NCBI RefSeq assembly: GCF_002177115.1
Contig: NZ_MVAG01000114.1
Location: 124,001-188,000 of the forward strand
Reading direction: 5' to 3'
DNA from: Chryseobacterium mucoviscidosis
GTDB lineage: Bacteria; Bacteroidota; Bacteroidia; Flavobacteriales; Weeksellaceae
DNA: 64,000 nt
The position numbers were made by a program, and so were the translations under genes. The notes under the pieces are model-generated. The model saw only the letters and a list, made by a program, of their open reading frames with translations. It was not told the origin of the DNA and made no database searches. Within the stretch, counting starts at the first letter, position 1. Every line of letters starts with the position of its first letter. Below are positions 1 through 8,289 of the stretch, in pieces.

Positions 1-477
1 GGGAAATTTAGCCTGTAAATCTCCCAATGCTTTATGTTGATCGGTTTCAAAAGCCATATAGCAGATTCCTTTTTCTGTGGAAGCTGCAATTACTTTTCCA
101 AAAGGACTTTCGGAAAAACTGTAATTGATGTTGAGGCTTTTTCCTCCGTTTTTATATTCTGCCGGAGACATTCCTTCGATTTTCACAAACAGATCGTGCA
201 GTCTGCTTGTACTCGATAATCCTGTCTCGTAAGCCGTATCAAATAAACTCGCTTTTTCTTCTTTCAGCAAACTTTTGGCATGTTCAAGGCTGATGAACTG
301 CAAAAATTTCTTCGGACTTGTTCCCGCCCAGTCAGAAAACATCTTCTGAAAATGAGCCGGGCTCAAATGAATTTTCTCCGCCACTTCATCCAGACTTGGC
401 TGAAGCTTAAAATTGCTCCGGATATAGTCTATCGCTTTGGCAATTCTTTCGTAATCTATCTGATTCTGTGTAGACAT
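1..477 (-). CDS. Ada-like AraC HTH / O6-methylguanine-DNA methyltransferase, partial at window edge
   Basis: The minus strand is open from an ATG at 475-477 to the window edge, so the 3' end of the gene is missing. The first ~100 residues form an AraC-type double helix-turn-helix (IRSNFKLQPSLDEVAEKI, then LSPAHFQKMFSDWAGTSPKKF and the closing MSPAEYKNGG). The region after residue ~120 (SFSESPFGKVIAASTEKGI) matches the start of the methylguanine methyltransferase domain. That order is the bifunctional Ada layout without the N-terminal zinc/phosphotriester domain. Family knowledge: such proteins repair O6-alkylguanine by suicide alkyl transfer to Cys and may activate their own transcription. 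The active-site PCHR motif would lie beyond the edge and was not seen. Confidence 0.8.
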   Translation of the reverse strand, partial: MSTQNQIDYERIAKAIDYIRSNFKLQPSLDEVAEKIHLSPAHFQKMFSDWAGTSPKKFLQFISLEHAKSLLKEEKASLFDTAYETGLSSTSRLHDLFVKIEGMSPAEYKNGGKSLNINYSFSESPFGKVIAASTEKGICYMAFETDQHKALGDLQAKFP

Positions 478-543
478 AACATTGAATTTACCTCACAAAT
501 TTCCAAAGAATCTACGGCAGAAAAAATCCGTTTCCTGCGGAAT

Positions 544-1401
544 TTAGTTGTTGTTATAGATATGATAGTAAGCAAGCATTTTGTAATATAACTTCGCCGC
601 TAAGAATGCGCTTGGTTTTGCCATCGGAGAATCCATTAATTCTACAATATCAAAAGCGACAACGTTACATTTTTCGAATACTTTTCTTAATAATTCCAAA
701 GTCGGATACCACTGTAAACCTCCCGGTTCCGGAGTTCCTGTTGACGGACAAAGCGATGGATCGAAAGCATCAAGATCAATCGTGATGTACACATTTCCTG
801 AAACTTTTTCCAAAACGTCGTTTACCCAGTTTTCGTTGTTGGCAATTTCGTGAGCGAAAAATACTCTTCCTTCAGGTAAATACTCAACCTCTTCCACATC
901 CATAGAACGGATTCCCACCTGTACCAGATTATGTTTCTGATTGGCTTCAAAAACCGCACAGGCGTGGTTGGAAGTAGAGCCGTGGAATTCCGGACGAAGA
1001 TCTGTATGAGCGTCTAGCTGAAGAACAGTTAAATTCTCAAACTTCTCTCCTACCGCACGAATCGAACCGATAGAAACAGAGTGTTCTCCCCCGAAAAGGG
1101 TGAATAGTTTTCCGTCGTTATTCAAAAGCTCTTTTGTTTTCTGGTAAACGGCTTCTGTCATGGCTTCCGGTGAAGAGTTTTCAGAAACTTCTCCTGCTAA
1201 ATATACTCCTTCCAGATACGGTTCTGTCTGGGTTTCGATGTCATACAGTTCCATGTTTTCGGAAGCATCAAGGAATAATTCAGGGCCTTTATCGGCTCCT
1301 TTTCCCCACGTTGACGTTCCGTCGTAAGGAACAGTAACCAACATTACTTTCGAGTTTTCTAACGATGCATTTTCCTCAGGAATTCCTGCGTATGTTTTCA
1401 T
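544..1401 (-). CDS. speB: agmatinase (agmatine ureohydrolase)
   Basis: 285 aa, full length for the ureohydrolase family. Agmatine is hydrolysed to putrescine and urea in the cytosol. The manganese-binding motifs are all visible: GGEHS (about residue 105), DAHTD (about 131) and DLDAFDP (about 210), followed by TGTPEPGG. It pairs functionally with the arginine decarboxylase at 5909-7303, giving the arginine to agmatine to putrescine route. The two genes are on the same strand but about 4.5 kb apart, separated by the HTH/SymE-like/helicase block and a HAD gene. The gene begins at the ATG at 1399-1401, with an AT-rich leader and no clear Shine-Dalgarno site, as is usual in this phylum. Confidence 0.93.
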   Translation of the reverse strand: MKTYAGIPEENASLENSKVMLVTVPYDGTSTWGKGADKGPELFLDASENMELYDIETQTEPYLEGVYLAGEVSENSSPEAMTEAVYQKTKELLNNDGKLFTLFGGEHSVSIGSIRAVGEKFENLTVLQLDAHTDLRPEFHGSTSNHACAVFEANQKHNLVQVGIRSMDVEEVEYLPEGRVFFAHEIANNENWVNDVLEKVSGNVYITIDLDAFDPSLCPSTGTPEPGGLQWYPTLELLRKVFEKCNVVAFDIVELMDSPMAKPSAFLAAKLYYKMLAYYHIYNNN

Positions 1402-1530
1402 GTTTTATGTAAAAATTAAATGATTTCGGCAAAGATACAAAGAAGTTTGGAGAAGTTGGCGGGTGATGAAAGGAACAACTTCATGAAGTAATCTGATAAA
1501 TTTTAAAGTATGATAAATATAATTCGCAGA

Positions 1531-1737
1531 TTATAATGTAGACACGAGTAATTCCCGAATATCCACTTTCAAAAACTTCGAGATTTCGTAAAGTGTTTCA
1601 ACAGAAGGCTGAACTTCATTCGTACACCAGCGAGAAACTGTTGACTCGGTTTTTCCCAAATGACGGGCTAACTCTTTACTGGTTTTGTTTTTTTCAACCA
1701 GAACAGATTTTATTCTATTTAAGTTCACTTTCGACAC
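1531..1737 (-). CDS. small XRE-type HTH transcriptional regulator
   Basis: 68 aa, made almost entirely of one helix-turn-helix of the Cro/CI (XRE) type: NKTSKELARHLGKTESTVSRW is the HTH core and VETLYEISKFLKVDIRELL the closing helices. The start is taken as GTG at 1735-1737 because a stop lies four codons upstream. It is transcribed divergently from the SymE-like gene at 1886. The 150-bp gap holds four copies of the decamer ATAATTTATT, a plausible operator for this repressor. Regulator plus toxin-fold protein plus nuclease-helicase suggests a regulated defence or addiction cassette; this is inference. Confidence 0.82.
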   Translation of the reverse strand: MSKVNLNRIKSVLVEKNKTSKELARHLGKTESTVSRWCTNEVQPSVETLYEISKFLKVDIRELLVSTL

Positions 1738-1741
1738 GATG

Positions 1742-1858
1742 ATAATTTATTGACTTCTCCTGCAAATATCGTTAAAATTTAAACACTTGAAAATCAATGT
1801 AAAAAAGCAATAAATTATATTTTTACGATAATTTATTTTTACTAAAATATAATTTATT
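1742..1858. promoter_or_regulatory. four-copy ATAATTTATT operator array
   Basis: The decamer ATAATTTATT occurs at 1742-1751, 1828-1837 and 1849-1858, and as its reverse complement at 1809-1818. The last three have start-to-start spacings of 19 and 21 bp, close to two helical turns, and end two bases before the TAnnTTTG box of the SymE-like gene. The first copy lies just upstream of the HTH gene start. The layout fits cooperative autorepression by the HTH protein on both divergent promoters. AT-rich background makes chance copies possible. Confidence 0.5.
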
Positions 1859-1859
1859 A

Positions 1860-1867
1860 TACTTTTG
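1860..1867 (+). promoter_or_regulatory. Bacteroidota -7 promoter box (TACTTTTG)
   Basis: TACTTTTG is an exact match to the Bacteroidota -7 consensus TAnnTTTG. It lies 18 bases before the ATG at 1886, so the transcript would have a leader of about 12 nt. It follows directly on the ATAATTTATT array. Confidence 0.6.
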
Positions 1868-1885
1868 CAACAATAAACAACCATC

Positions 1886-2110
1886 ATGAAGGAAGAAAAA
1901 AAATTTCAAAAATCAGGAATAAGACAATTAAAAGTGCATCAGAAGTACATTTTAAGACCGTATCATCGGTATGTCGTATTTCCTGAAATTCGACTTTGCG
2001 GAAAATGGCTTCAGGAAACGGGTTTCAATTGTGGACAATCTGTGCTTGTTTGCCACAAGAAAAATAAAATTATCATCACTCTGAATAAGAAAATGAATTC
2101 TGATCGGTAA
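1886..2110 (+). CDS. SymE-like (AbrB-fold) toxin-family protein
   Basis: 74 aa. The segment from about residue 33 (PEIRLCGKWLQETGFNCGQ, then VLVCHKKNKIIITLNKK) matches the SymE toxin-family pattern of 'LxGKWLxxxGFxxGxxVxV', then a basic stretch and 'IxIT'. SymE of E. coli is an SOS-induced type I toxin with an AbrB-like fold; close homologues vary in activity. Here the protein is divergent from a small HTH regulator and precedes a helicase-HNH gene, as accessory islands often do. Whether it is toxic, or has an antisense RNA, is not visible. The ATG at 1886 follows a good -7 box. Confidence 0.65.
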   Translation: MKEEKKFQKSGIRQLKVHQKYILRPYHRYVVFPEIRLCGKWLQETGFNCGQSVLVCHKKNKIIITLNKKMNSDR

Positions 2111-2197
2111 AAAGGTTTAGCACGGCTTTGAGAAAGTAAGAATGATAAAAAAATTACAAAATTATCTTCCAAATTTTATGAAATAACAAATTCCAAT

Positions 2198-2213
2198 TTA
2201 CGGAAAACCGTAA
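2198..2213. promoter_or_regulatory. TTACGGAAAACCGTAA palindrome upstream of the helicase gene
   Basis: Perfect 6+4+6 palindrome, TTACGG-AAAA-CCGTAA. Its end is about 21 bases before the -7 box at 2235-2242, so it sits where an activator or repressor would touch the -33 region. No second copy was noticed in the window. Confidence 0.4.
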
Positions 2214-2234
2214 TTATTAACAGGTTAGTTTTTT

Positions 2235-2242
2235 TATATTTG
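2235..2242 (+). promoter_or_regulatory. Bacteroidota -7 promoter box (TATATTTG) for the helicase-HNH gene
   Basis: TATATTTG matches TAnnTTTG exactly. It is 85 bases upstream of the ATG at 2328, giving a leader of roughly 80 nt, and the gene therefore has its own promoter rather than relying on the SymE-like gene. Confidence 0.5.
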
Positions 2243-2327
2243 ATATCATAATTTGTATTGGCGTAATGTGTTTATACTTGAGTTTACCACATCCAAAATT
2301 CGCTAAAACAAAGACACAGAAAAAAAT

Positions 2328-4889
2328 ATGGAATTAAAAGAAATCCGTGAAATTGTTAAGGAAATCATTTTTGACATTGAGAAAAATAAACTCAATCTGA
2401 CTTATAGAAATTATGAAACTTTTTTAGAAAGGATTGGAATGGGCAAAAAGCGGAATTTCAAAATTCTAACCAAATTTGACTATCAATTCAAAAAACAAAA
2501 TATTACACTTTGGTGCAGAAAAGAAGAAGTCAAAAAAATATCTTGGTTTAAAAAGGGTGAAACGGTAACTTTTAGAATGGCGGAAATTTCAGGAGCAACA
2601 AGTACAATGGAGAAAAAAGAGAAAAGTGTAAAATATGATTTTGCAGGAAAAATAAACATTGCAGATGCCGAAAGTGGAATTGTTCCTTACGATCACCAAG
2701 AAAAAGCATTTTATAATCTGAATCAAAAAATAATTAAGACCAATAAAAATCCTTTTGCAGGTTTATTAGTTTTGCCAACCGGTGGCGGAAAAACGTTGAC
2801 CACTGCACATTGGATTGCAAAAAATTATTTAGATAAAGGTAAAAAAGTGCTTTGGTTGGCTCACAGACATGAACTTTTGGAACAAGCAAAAAGTACATTT
2901 GCCGACAAATTGGCTTTTAACGATATTTTTGAGAACAAAACATCTTTCAATTATCGTATCATTTCAGGCATTCACGATAAACCTATAAACATTAGAACTT
3001 CGGATGATTTAATTATTTCGAGCAAAGACAGTCTGAATGCAGGCTTCAACCATTTATATAAAAATTGGATTAAAGGAAATACTGAAGAAATATTTTTGGT
3101 TATTGACGAAGCACATCATTCAACTGCAAAAACCTATAGAAAATTAATTCAAAATATTCAAGAAAGTGTTTCGCATTTTCAAATGCTTGGATTAACTGCA
3201 ACTCCTTTCAGAACGTCGGAAAGCGAACAAGGTTTATTGAAAAAAGTTTTTCCAGACGACATCGTTTATAAAATAGATTTACGGACTTTAATTCGTTTAG
3301 GTATTTTATCGGAACCACATTTTGAAGAAGTTGCTACCGGACTTAATTTCATCAAAGATTTATCCGAAGAACAAATTGAACAACTGAATTATTTTGACAT
3401 TGACAGTATCGGAACAGGTATTGCCAAAACAATTGCAGAAAATGACGAGAGAAATTTAACGATTGTCAACAAATATTTACTCAACAAAGAAAAGTACAAG
3501 CAGACCATTGTTTTTGCATTAAACGTAGATAACGCAATTGCTTTAAATGCATTATTCAAAGATGCAGGTGTGAAATCTGACTATGTAATTTCCACTGTAA
3601 AAGACCAAGCAACCGGCGTAATCATTTCGAGCAAAGACAACAAAAATAAAATAGCCAAATTTAGAAACGAAGAAATTCAAGTTTTAATCAACGTAAATAT
3701 TTTGACTGAAGGAACTGACGTTCCTAACGTTCAATCTATATTTTTAGCAAGACCTACAATTTCGTCCATTTTGATGACACAAATGATTGGACGTGGTTTG
3801 CGTGGTTTGAAAGCTGGTGGAACAAAGGAAGCTTATATCGTAAGTTTCATAGACGATTGGCAAAACCGAGTTTCTTGGGTTAATCCTGAAAAATTATTTA
3901 TTGAAGATAATATTGACTTCAAGGATGTTGACAGAGAAACAAAAAAACAAATTTTGCGATTGGTTGCTATTAATAAAGTTGAAGAATTTGCAATTTTAAC
4001 CAACAAAATTATTGACCCAGAAAAACGTGAAGAACTCGAAAAACTAAACTTTATCGAGCGTTTTCCAATGGGAATTTATCAGTTTAGATTTTTAGAACAA
4101 TACAATGACGAAGAACCGATAGAAAGAAATTGTGAGGTTTTGGTTTATGATAATATCTTACAATCGTACACGGATTTCATAAACGCTTTACCAAGTTTCT
4201 TCGAGCACAATAATTTAACTGAAAGAGATGTTTTGGACGAAGACGAATTGGAAGAATTTGCAGAACAAATTGAAGAAGAATTTTTCAACGGAACCTTAAA
4301 ATATCCTGCTTATCATTTGCAGGACATCAAAGATATTTTGCAGTATTACACTATTCAAGACGAAGTTCCTGTTTTCATTGAACTCAAAGACAGAGAAAAA
4401 TATGATATTGACAAAATTGCTTCGGAAATTATTGACAAAGACCTTGGTGAAAAATCGCAAACAGAACTTATCAACACAATTTGGGACAGCAACGAATTGG
4501 AATGGCAAACGTTTTTCAACTTCGACAAACGAGGATTTTTAAGAGAAATTAATTTAGCAAAATCGAGAATAAATCATCCTGACCTTTTTCAACGAAAAGG
4601 TATTAAACCTACCGAAGAAAAAGAATTGAGAAGTTACGAAAAACTGAAACTTCACGAATTGAGAGAGCAAGACCCGATTTATGAAAAATGGTTGCGTGAC
4701 GAAGTTTTTAAGAAATTTACAGATAAAGACGGCTTTTATTTTAGCGCAGAAAGTGGTTACAAAAGCAAAAGCAAACTGGATTTTCAAGTTGACCATATCA
4801 AATCTATGCACAATGGTGGGCTGACAATTTTAGAAAATTTACAATTATTAACAAGAAGCGAAAACGCTAAAAAAGGAAATAAAGATTAA
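2328..4889 (+). CDS. SF2 (DEAD/DEAH) helicase with C-terminal HNH nuclease, probable defence protein
   Basis: 853 aa. Order of parts: an N-terminal region of ~110 residues of unknown type; a DEXD/H helicase core with motif I LPTGGGKT (about residue 147), motif II IDEAHHS (about 261) and motif III GLTATPFRT (about 289); a helicase C domain with TEGTDVPNVQ and QMIGRGLRG (motif VI, about 485); a long acidic linker; and at the extreme C-terminus an HNH pattern VDHIKSMHNGG, NLQLL, and a closing N..K..K. The arrangement resembles type III-like restriction translocases and single-gene helicase-nuclease phage-defence proteins, with the nuclease fused to the motor. No methyltransferase partner is present, so a classical restriction system is unlikely. 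Inference: it probably tracks along DNA and cuts it. Confidence 0.8.
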   Translation: MELKEIREIVKEIIFDIEKNKLNLTYRNYETFLERIGMGKKRNFKILTKFDYQFKKQNITLWCRKEEVKKISWFKKGETVTFRMAEISGATSTMEKKEKSVKYDFAGKINIADAESGIVPYDHQEKAFYNLNQKIIKTNKNPFAGLLVLPTGGGKTLTTAHWIAKNYLDKGKKVLWLAHRHELLEQAKSTFADKLAFNDIFENKTSFNYRIISGIHDKPINIRTSDDLIISSKDSLNAGFNHLYKNWIKGNTEEIFLVIDEAHHSTAKTYRKLIQNIQESVSHFQMLGLTATPFRTSESEQGLLKKVFPDDIVYKIDLRTLIRLGILSEPHFEEVATGLNFIKDLSEEQIEQLNYFDIDSIGTGIAKTIAENDERNLTIVNKYLLNKEKYKQTIVFALNVDNAIALNALFKDAGVKSDYVISTVKDQATGVIISSKDNKNKIAKFRNEEIQVLINVNILTEGTDVPNVQSIFLARPTISSILMTQMIGRGLRGLKAGGTKEAYIVSFIDDWQNRVSWVNPEKLFIEDNIDFKDVDRETKKQILRLVAINKVEEFAILTNKIIDPEKREELEKLNFIERFPMGIYQFRFLEQYNDEEPIERNCEVLVYDNILQSYTDFINALPSFFEHNNLTERDVLDEDELEEFAEQIEEEFFNGTLKYPAYHLQDIKDILQYYTIQDEVPVFIELKDREKYDIDKIASEIIDKDLGEKSQTELINTIWDSNELEWQTFFNFDKRGFLREINLAKSRINHPDLFQRKGIKPTEEKELRSYEKLKLHELREQDPIYEKWLRDEVFKKFTDKDGFYFSAESGYKSKSKLDFQVDHIKSMHNGGLTILENLQLLTRSENAKKGNKD

Positions 4890-4902
4890 ACCCAATCAAT
4901 GA

Positions 4903-5058
4903 AACAAAAATTTCAGAACGGAGGAAATTCCCGGATTGAATCATTTGTTTCAGGAAGCTACAACCGGAGCATTTTCAGAATATTCGGAAATTGAACAGAC
5001 GATTTCCCCGAAAGTGCTGGCTGAAATGGCAGACTGGATAGCTAGATTTAAAAAGTAA
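4903..5058 (+). pseudogene. 3' remnant of an alpha/beta-hydrolase gene
   Basis: A reading frame of about 51 codons ends with TAA at 5056-5058 and reads EEIPGLNHLFQEATTGAFSE, then YSEIEQTISPKVLAEMADWI. This is the typical C-terminal end of alpha/beta-hydrolase-fold esterase/aminopeptidase-like proteins (GLNHLFQ with the catalytic His, then EY.EIE.T.SP..L..I..WI). The rest of the gene is absent: the preceding sequence is the end of the helicase-HNH gene, and there is a stop at 4900-4902. It marks the right junction of the inserted block. Confidence 0.75.
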
Positions 5059-5116
5059 TCGAAAAATATTTGCTTCAATTCTGAAACGTTTATTATTTTA
5101 GTAAAAAAATTCAGAT

Positions 5117-5776
5117 ATGCCTTTAAAAGCTGTGCTGTTCGATATGGATGGCGTGATTGTGGATACGGAACCTCTGCACAGAAAAGCCTATTTTAAAACT
5201 TTTAATGATCTTGGAATCGACGTTTCGGAAGAGTTATACGCTTCCTTTACAGGCGCTTCTACCAAAAGAGTCTGTGATACTTTAATTCAGGAATTTAATC
5301 TAAAACAGACGTACGAAGACATTGCAAAAACCAAAAGAGATTATTTTAAGGAATACTTTTATAATGATGAAGAATTTGATCTGATTTCAGGCGTAAGAGA
5401 ACTGATACAGCATTATTACGACAACGGGATCAAATTGATTCTCGCTTCTTCCGCAACGATGGCAACCATCAATATGGTTTTTGAAAAATTTGAGCTTGAA
5501 CAATATTTTGGAGGAAAGATAAGCGGAGCCGATCTGAAGGAATCCAAACCTCATCCTGAAGTTTTTCTTCTTGCCGCAGAAATGGCCAATGAACCTGTAG
5601 AAAACTGTATGGTAATTGAAGATTCCACGAACGGGATTTTAGCATCGCATCGGGCAAATATTTTCTGTGCCGCATACAGAAGTCCGCATTCTAAAAATCA
5701 GGATTATACCTTGGCAAATATTGTGGTTTCGGATTATGCGGAACTGGAACTGGATAAGATTTCAAAATATTTTTAA
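5117..5776 (+). CDS. HAD-superfamily phosphatase / beta-phosphoglucomutase-like
   Basis: 219 aa, the usual size for HAD subfamily IA. Motif I is FDMDGVIVDTEPLH (nucleophile Asp9), motif II LASSA (about 112), and motif III/IV KPHPEVFLLAA with IEDSTNGILA (about 147-178). A helical cap lies between residues 20 and 85. The enzyme is a cytosolic phosphatase or phosphomutase; the substrate cannot be read from the sequence. The start is the ATG at 5117, and an intrinsic terminator follows at once. Confidence 0.88.
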   Translation: MPLKAVLFDMDGVIVDTEPLHRKAYFKTFNDLGIDVSEELYASFTGASTKRVCDTLIQEFNLKQTYEDIAKTKRDYFKEYFYNDEEFDLISGVRELIQHYYDNGIKLILASSATMATINMVFEKFELEQYFGGKISGADLKESKPHPEVFLLAAEMANEPVENCMVIEDSTNGILASHRANIFCAAYRSPHSKNQDYTLANIVVSDYAELELDKISKYF

Positions 5777-5781
5777 ACAGA

Positions 5782-5808
5782 AAAAGCTCTCAGATATTGA
5801 GAGCTTTT
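5782..5808 (+). terminator. intrinsic terminator after the HAD gene
   Basis: AAAAGCTCTCA at 5782-5792 pairs with TGAGAGCTTTT at 5798-5808 around a 5-nt loop, five bases after the HAD stop codon. The A- and T-rich flanks make it usable on both strands. Confidence 0.85.
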
Positions 5809-5908
5809 GTTTATTATTAAACACCAATTGCACGAATAGTTTTCACAAATTTCACAATTATTACTTGTGTTTTTAGTGCAAAAATTTGTGTTGTCTGTGT
5901 TTAAATAT

Positions 5909-7303
5909 TTATTTGTAACCCAAAAGTTTCAGCACGTCTTCCGGTTCCTGCTTCTCACGGAAAATTTCATACTGCAATTCACCGTTTTCGTCTTTCTGAA
6001 TCAAAATATGTCTCGGCTGCGGCATTAAGCAGTGATGAACTCCGCCGTATCCTCCGATGGTTTCCTGATATGCTCCTGTGTGAAAAAATCCGATGTACAA
6101 AGGTTTCGTATCGCTGAAAACAGGCAGGTAAATCGCATTGGTATGCTGTTCAGAATTATAATAATCATCCGAATCACAAGTTAATCCACCCAAGAAAACT
6201 CTTTCATACGTATCTTCCCATCTGTTCAGCGGAAGCATGATAAAGTGTCTGGAAATTGCCCATGTATCGGGAAGCGTTGTCATGAAAGAAGAATCGATCA
6301 TATTCCATTTTTCTCTGTCGTTCTGACGTTTCTGGGAAATGATTTTATAAATATTGGCTCCGCTTTCACCAACGGTAAAACTTCCGAATTCTGTATAAAT
6401 ATTCGGTTCTTCCACTCCTTCCTCTTCACAGAATTTTTTGATCTGAGAAACGATCTCTTCCACCATGTACTGATAATCGTAGTCGAACTGCAACGATGTT
6501 TTGATCGGGAAACCTCCTCCGATATTCAGAGAGTTGACTTCCGGAGCAATTTTCTTCAAACGTGCGTATACACGAAGACATTTATACAGTTCGTTCCAGT
6601 AATATGCCGTGTCTTTGATTCCGGTATTGATGAAGAAATGAAGCATTTTCAGTCTTGCATTCGGATGCTCGGCAATTTTCTGGCTGTAGTAAGGAATGAT
6701 GTCTTTGTATCCGATTCCTAATCTTGAGGTATAAAACTCGAACTTCGGTTCTTCCTCAGAAGCAATTCTGATCCCGATATCGAAAGTGGTATCAATGCTT
6801 TCTGTAAGTTTATCCAGCTCACGGTAATTATCCAGAATCGGGGTAATATTTTCAAAACCGCTGTTAATCATCTCTGAAATTTTCGCCAGATAATCATCTG
6901 TTTTGAAACCGTTGCAGATTACTTCTATATCTTTCGTGACTTTTCCTTCTTTGTAAAGAGATTTTACGATATCCATGTCATAGGCTGAAGAAGTTTCTAT
7001 GGAAATGTCGTTTCTTAAAGCCTCTTCCAATACAAATTTAAAATGACTGGATTTTGTACAATAGCAATATCTATAATTCTTTTTATAATCGGTTTTCTCA
7101 AAGGCTTCCCTGAACCAGCTTTTTGCCTTCTGGATATTTTGAGAAATTCTCGGCAGGTAGCTAATTTTTAGCGGAGTGCCAAATTTTTCAACAACATCCA
7201 TTAAAGGAATGTCGTGAAACAACAAATTGTTCTCAGAAACATTGAATTCCTCGGTAGGGAAATACAACGTCTGATCAATAAGTTCCGAGTACTTTATTTT
7301 CAT
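5909..7303 (-). CDS. speA: biosynthetic arginine decarboxylase, short Bacteroidota form
   Basis: 464 aa, a fold-III PLP decarboxylase, shorter than the ~650-aa E. coli SpeA, as is normal in Bacteroidota. The PLP-lysine region is YCYCTKSSHFKFVLEEAL (about residue 85), the glycine loop LNIGGGFPIK is near 265, and the C-terminal catalytic part includes GFFHTGAYQETIGGYGG and HHCLMPQPRH. It converts arginine to agmatine, which the agmatinase at 544-1401 turns into putrescine. Both genes are on the minus strand but separated by the accessory block. The start ATG at 7303 has no competing upstream Met. Confidence 0.9.
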   Translation of the reverse strand: MKIKYSELIDQTLYFPTEEFNVSENNLLFHDIPLMDVVEKFGTPLKISYLPRISQNIQKAKSWFREAFEKTDYKKNYRYCYCTKSSHFKFVLEEALRNDISIETSSAYDMDIVKSLYKEGKVTKDIEVICNGFKTDDYLAKISEMINSGFENITPILDNYRELDKLTESIDTTFDIGIRIASEEEPKFEFYTSRLGIGYKDIIPYYSQKIAEHPNARLKMLHFFINTGIKDTAYYWNELYKCLRVYARLKKIAPEVNSLNIGGGFPIKTSLQFDYDYQYMVEEIVSQIKKFCEEEGVEEPNIYTEFGSFTVGESGANIYKIISQKRQNDREKWNMIDSSFMTTLPDTWAISRHFIMLPLNRWEDTYERVFLGGLTCDSDDYYNSEQHTNAIYLPVFSDTKPLYIGFFHTGAYQETIGGYGGVHHCLMPQPRHILIQKDENGELQYEIFREKQEPEDVLKLLGYK

Positions 7304-7413
7304 TTCTAAACAAGTGAATTAAGAATGCAAAATTGCTAAAAAAGTTTGGTTTTTTAGCGTTAAAATTATTATAAATTTTAATGGATTTTATTGAAGAAAA
7401 TAAAGCTAAATTA

Positions 7414-8289
7414 TCAATATGTAAACTTAAGAATATATTCCTGTCTTTTATTTTCAGAAATTCCCAAAGCCTCTTGAATATATCGATCCATAGAACCGTA
7501 TTTGTTGTTAATTTCATTAAAAGCAGCATCCAGATAACCGGTTTCTATCCAGCTTAATTTCTCGAGAACTATAATGTCCATTTTCGGGTAGATAAAATGC
7601 AGGTTATCGGCTAAATGAAGTCTTTTATCGATTAATTTTTTTCTGTAATTATTGGATAAAAGATAATTGTTGTAAATGGTTTCTTTATCGAATTTTAAAA
7701 TCGTAAGAATGAGAGCGGTTGTGATTCCGGTTCTGTCTTTCCCTGCGGTGCAGTGGTATAAAACCGGCTGATCTGATTCTAAAATTTCTGTGATAATTTT
7801 TCTTATGATTTCTGGGTTTTCTGTGACGTAATCTTTATAAAAGTCATGCATTCTTTTGTCTGCATCTGCACCGCTGACTTTTCCTTTTAAAACCAATTTC
7901 TTTGCCTGATCCAACTGATCGCCTTTATCTTCAAACGCTGAATAATTTTTGTAAACAATTCCTTCCGGAAGATGGTCGGGCTTTTTTGCAATTTCCTTTG
8001 AATTCCGAAGATCGATAATTTTTCTGATGCCTAAATTTTCAAGTTGTTTAAAAGAAGAATTTTTCAGTTTATATAAATTTCCGCTTCTGTATAGTTTTCC
8101 TTCTTTCAGTGTTCTTCCATCGATATTTTTTATACTTCCAACCGTTCTGAAATTGTTGACTTTTTTAATCTGAATATCTTTTCCAGCTTCTCTTTTTCCA
8201 AATTCGGGTGTGGAAAATTGCTGTGTCTTGCAGGAGAAAACACAGAGTAATGTGATGGTTAGTAATGATATTTTGATGAGGTTTTTCAT
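7414..8289 (-). CDS. tyrosine-protein phosphatase lipoprotein
   Basis: 291 aa. It begins with a lipoprotein signal peptide (ISLLTITLLCVFSC, lipobox ending at Cys20), so it should be membrane-anchored and exposed to the periplasm. The phosphatase signature HCTAGKDRTG (about residue 180) is the CX5R P-loop of PF13350-type tyrosine/phosphoinositide phosphatases. NFRTVGSIKNIDG and LRNSKE upstream fit the N-terminal part of that family. The natural substrate is unknown. The 440-bp gap upstream holds only repeats. Confidence 0.87.
   Translation of the reverse strand: MKNLIKISLLTITLLCVFSCKTQQFSTPEFGKREAGKDIQIKKVNNFRTVGSIKNIDGRTLKEGKLYRSGNLYKLKNSSFKQLENLGIRKIIDLRNSKEIAKKPDHLPEGIVYKNYSAFEDKGDQLDQAKKLVLKGKVSGADADKRMHDFYKDYVTENPEIIRKIITEILESDQPVLYHCTAGKDRTGITTALILTILKFDKETIYNNYLLSNNYRKKLIDKRLHLADNLHFIYPKMDIIVLEKLSWIETGYLDAAFNEINNKYGSMDRYIQEALGISENKRQEYILKFTY

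Noticed and set aside
7275..7529. 84-aa minus-strand frame
   Set aside because: A shadow overlapping the phosphatase and decarboxylase genes in another frame.
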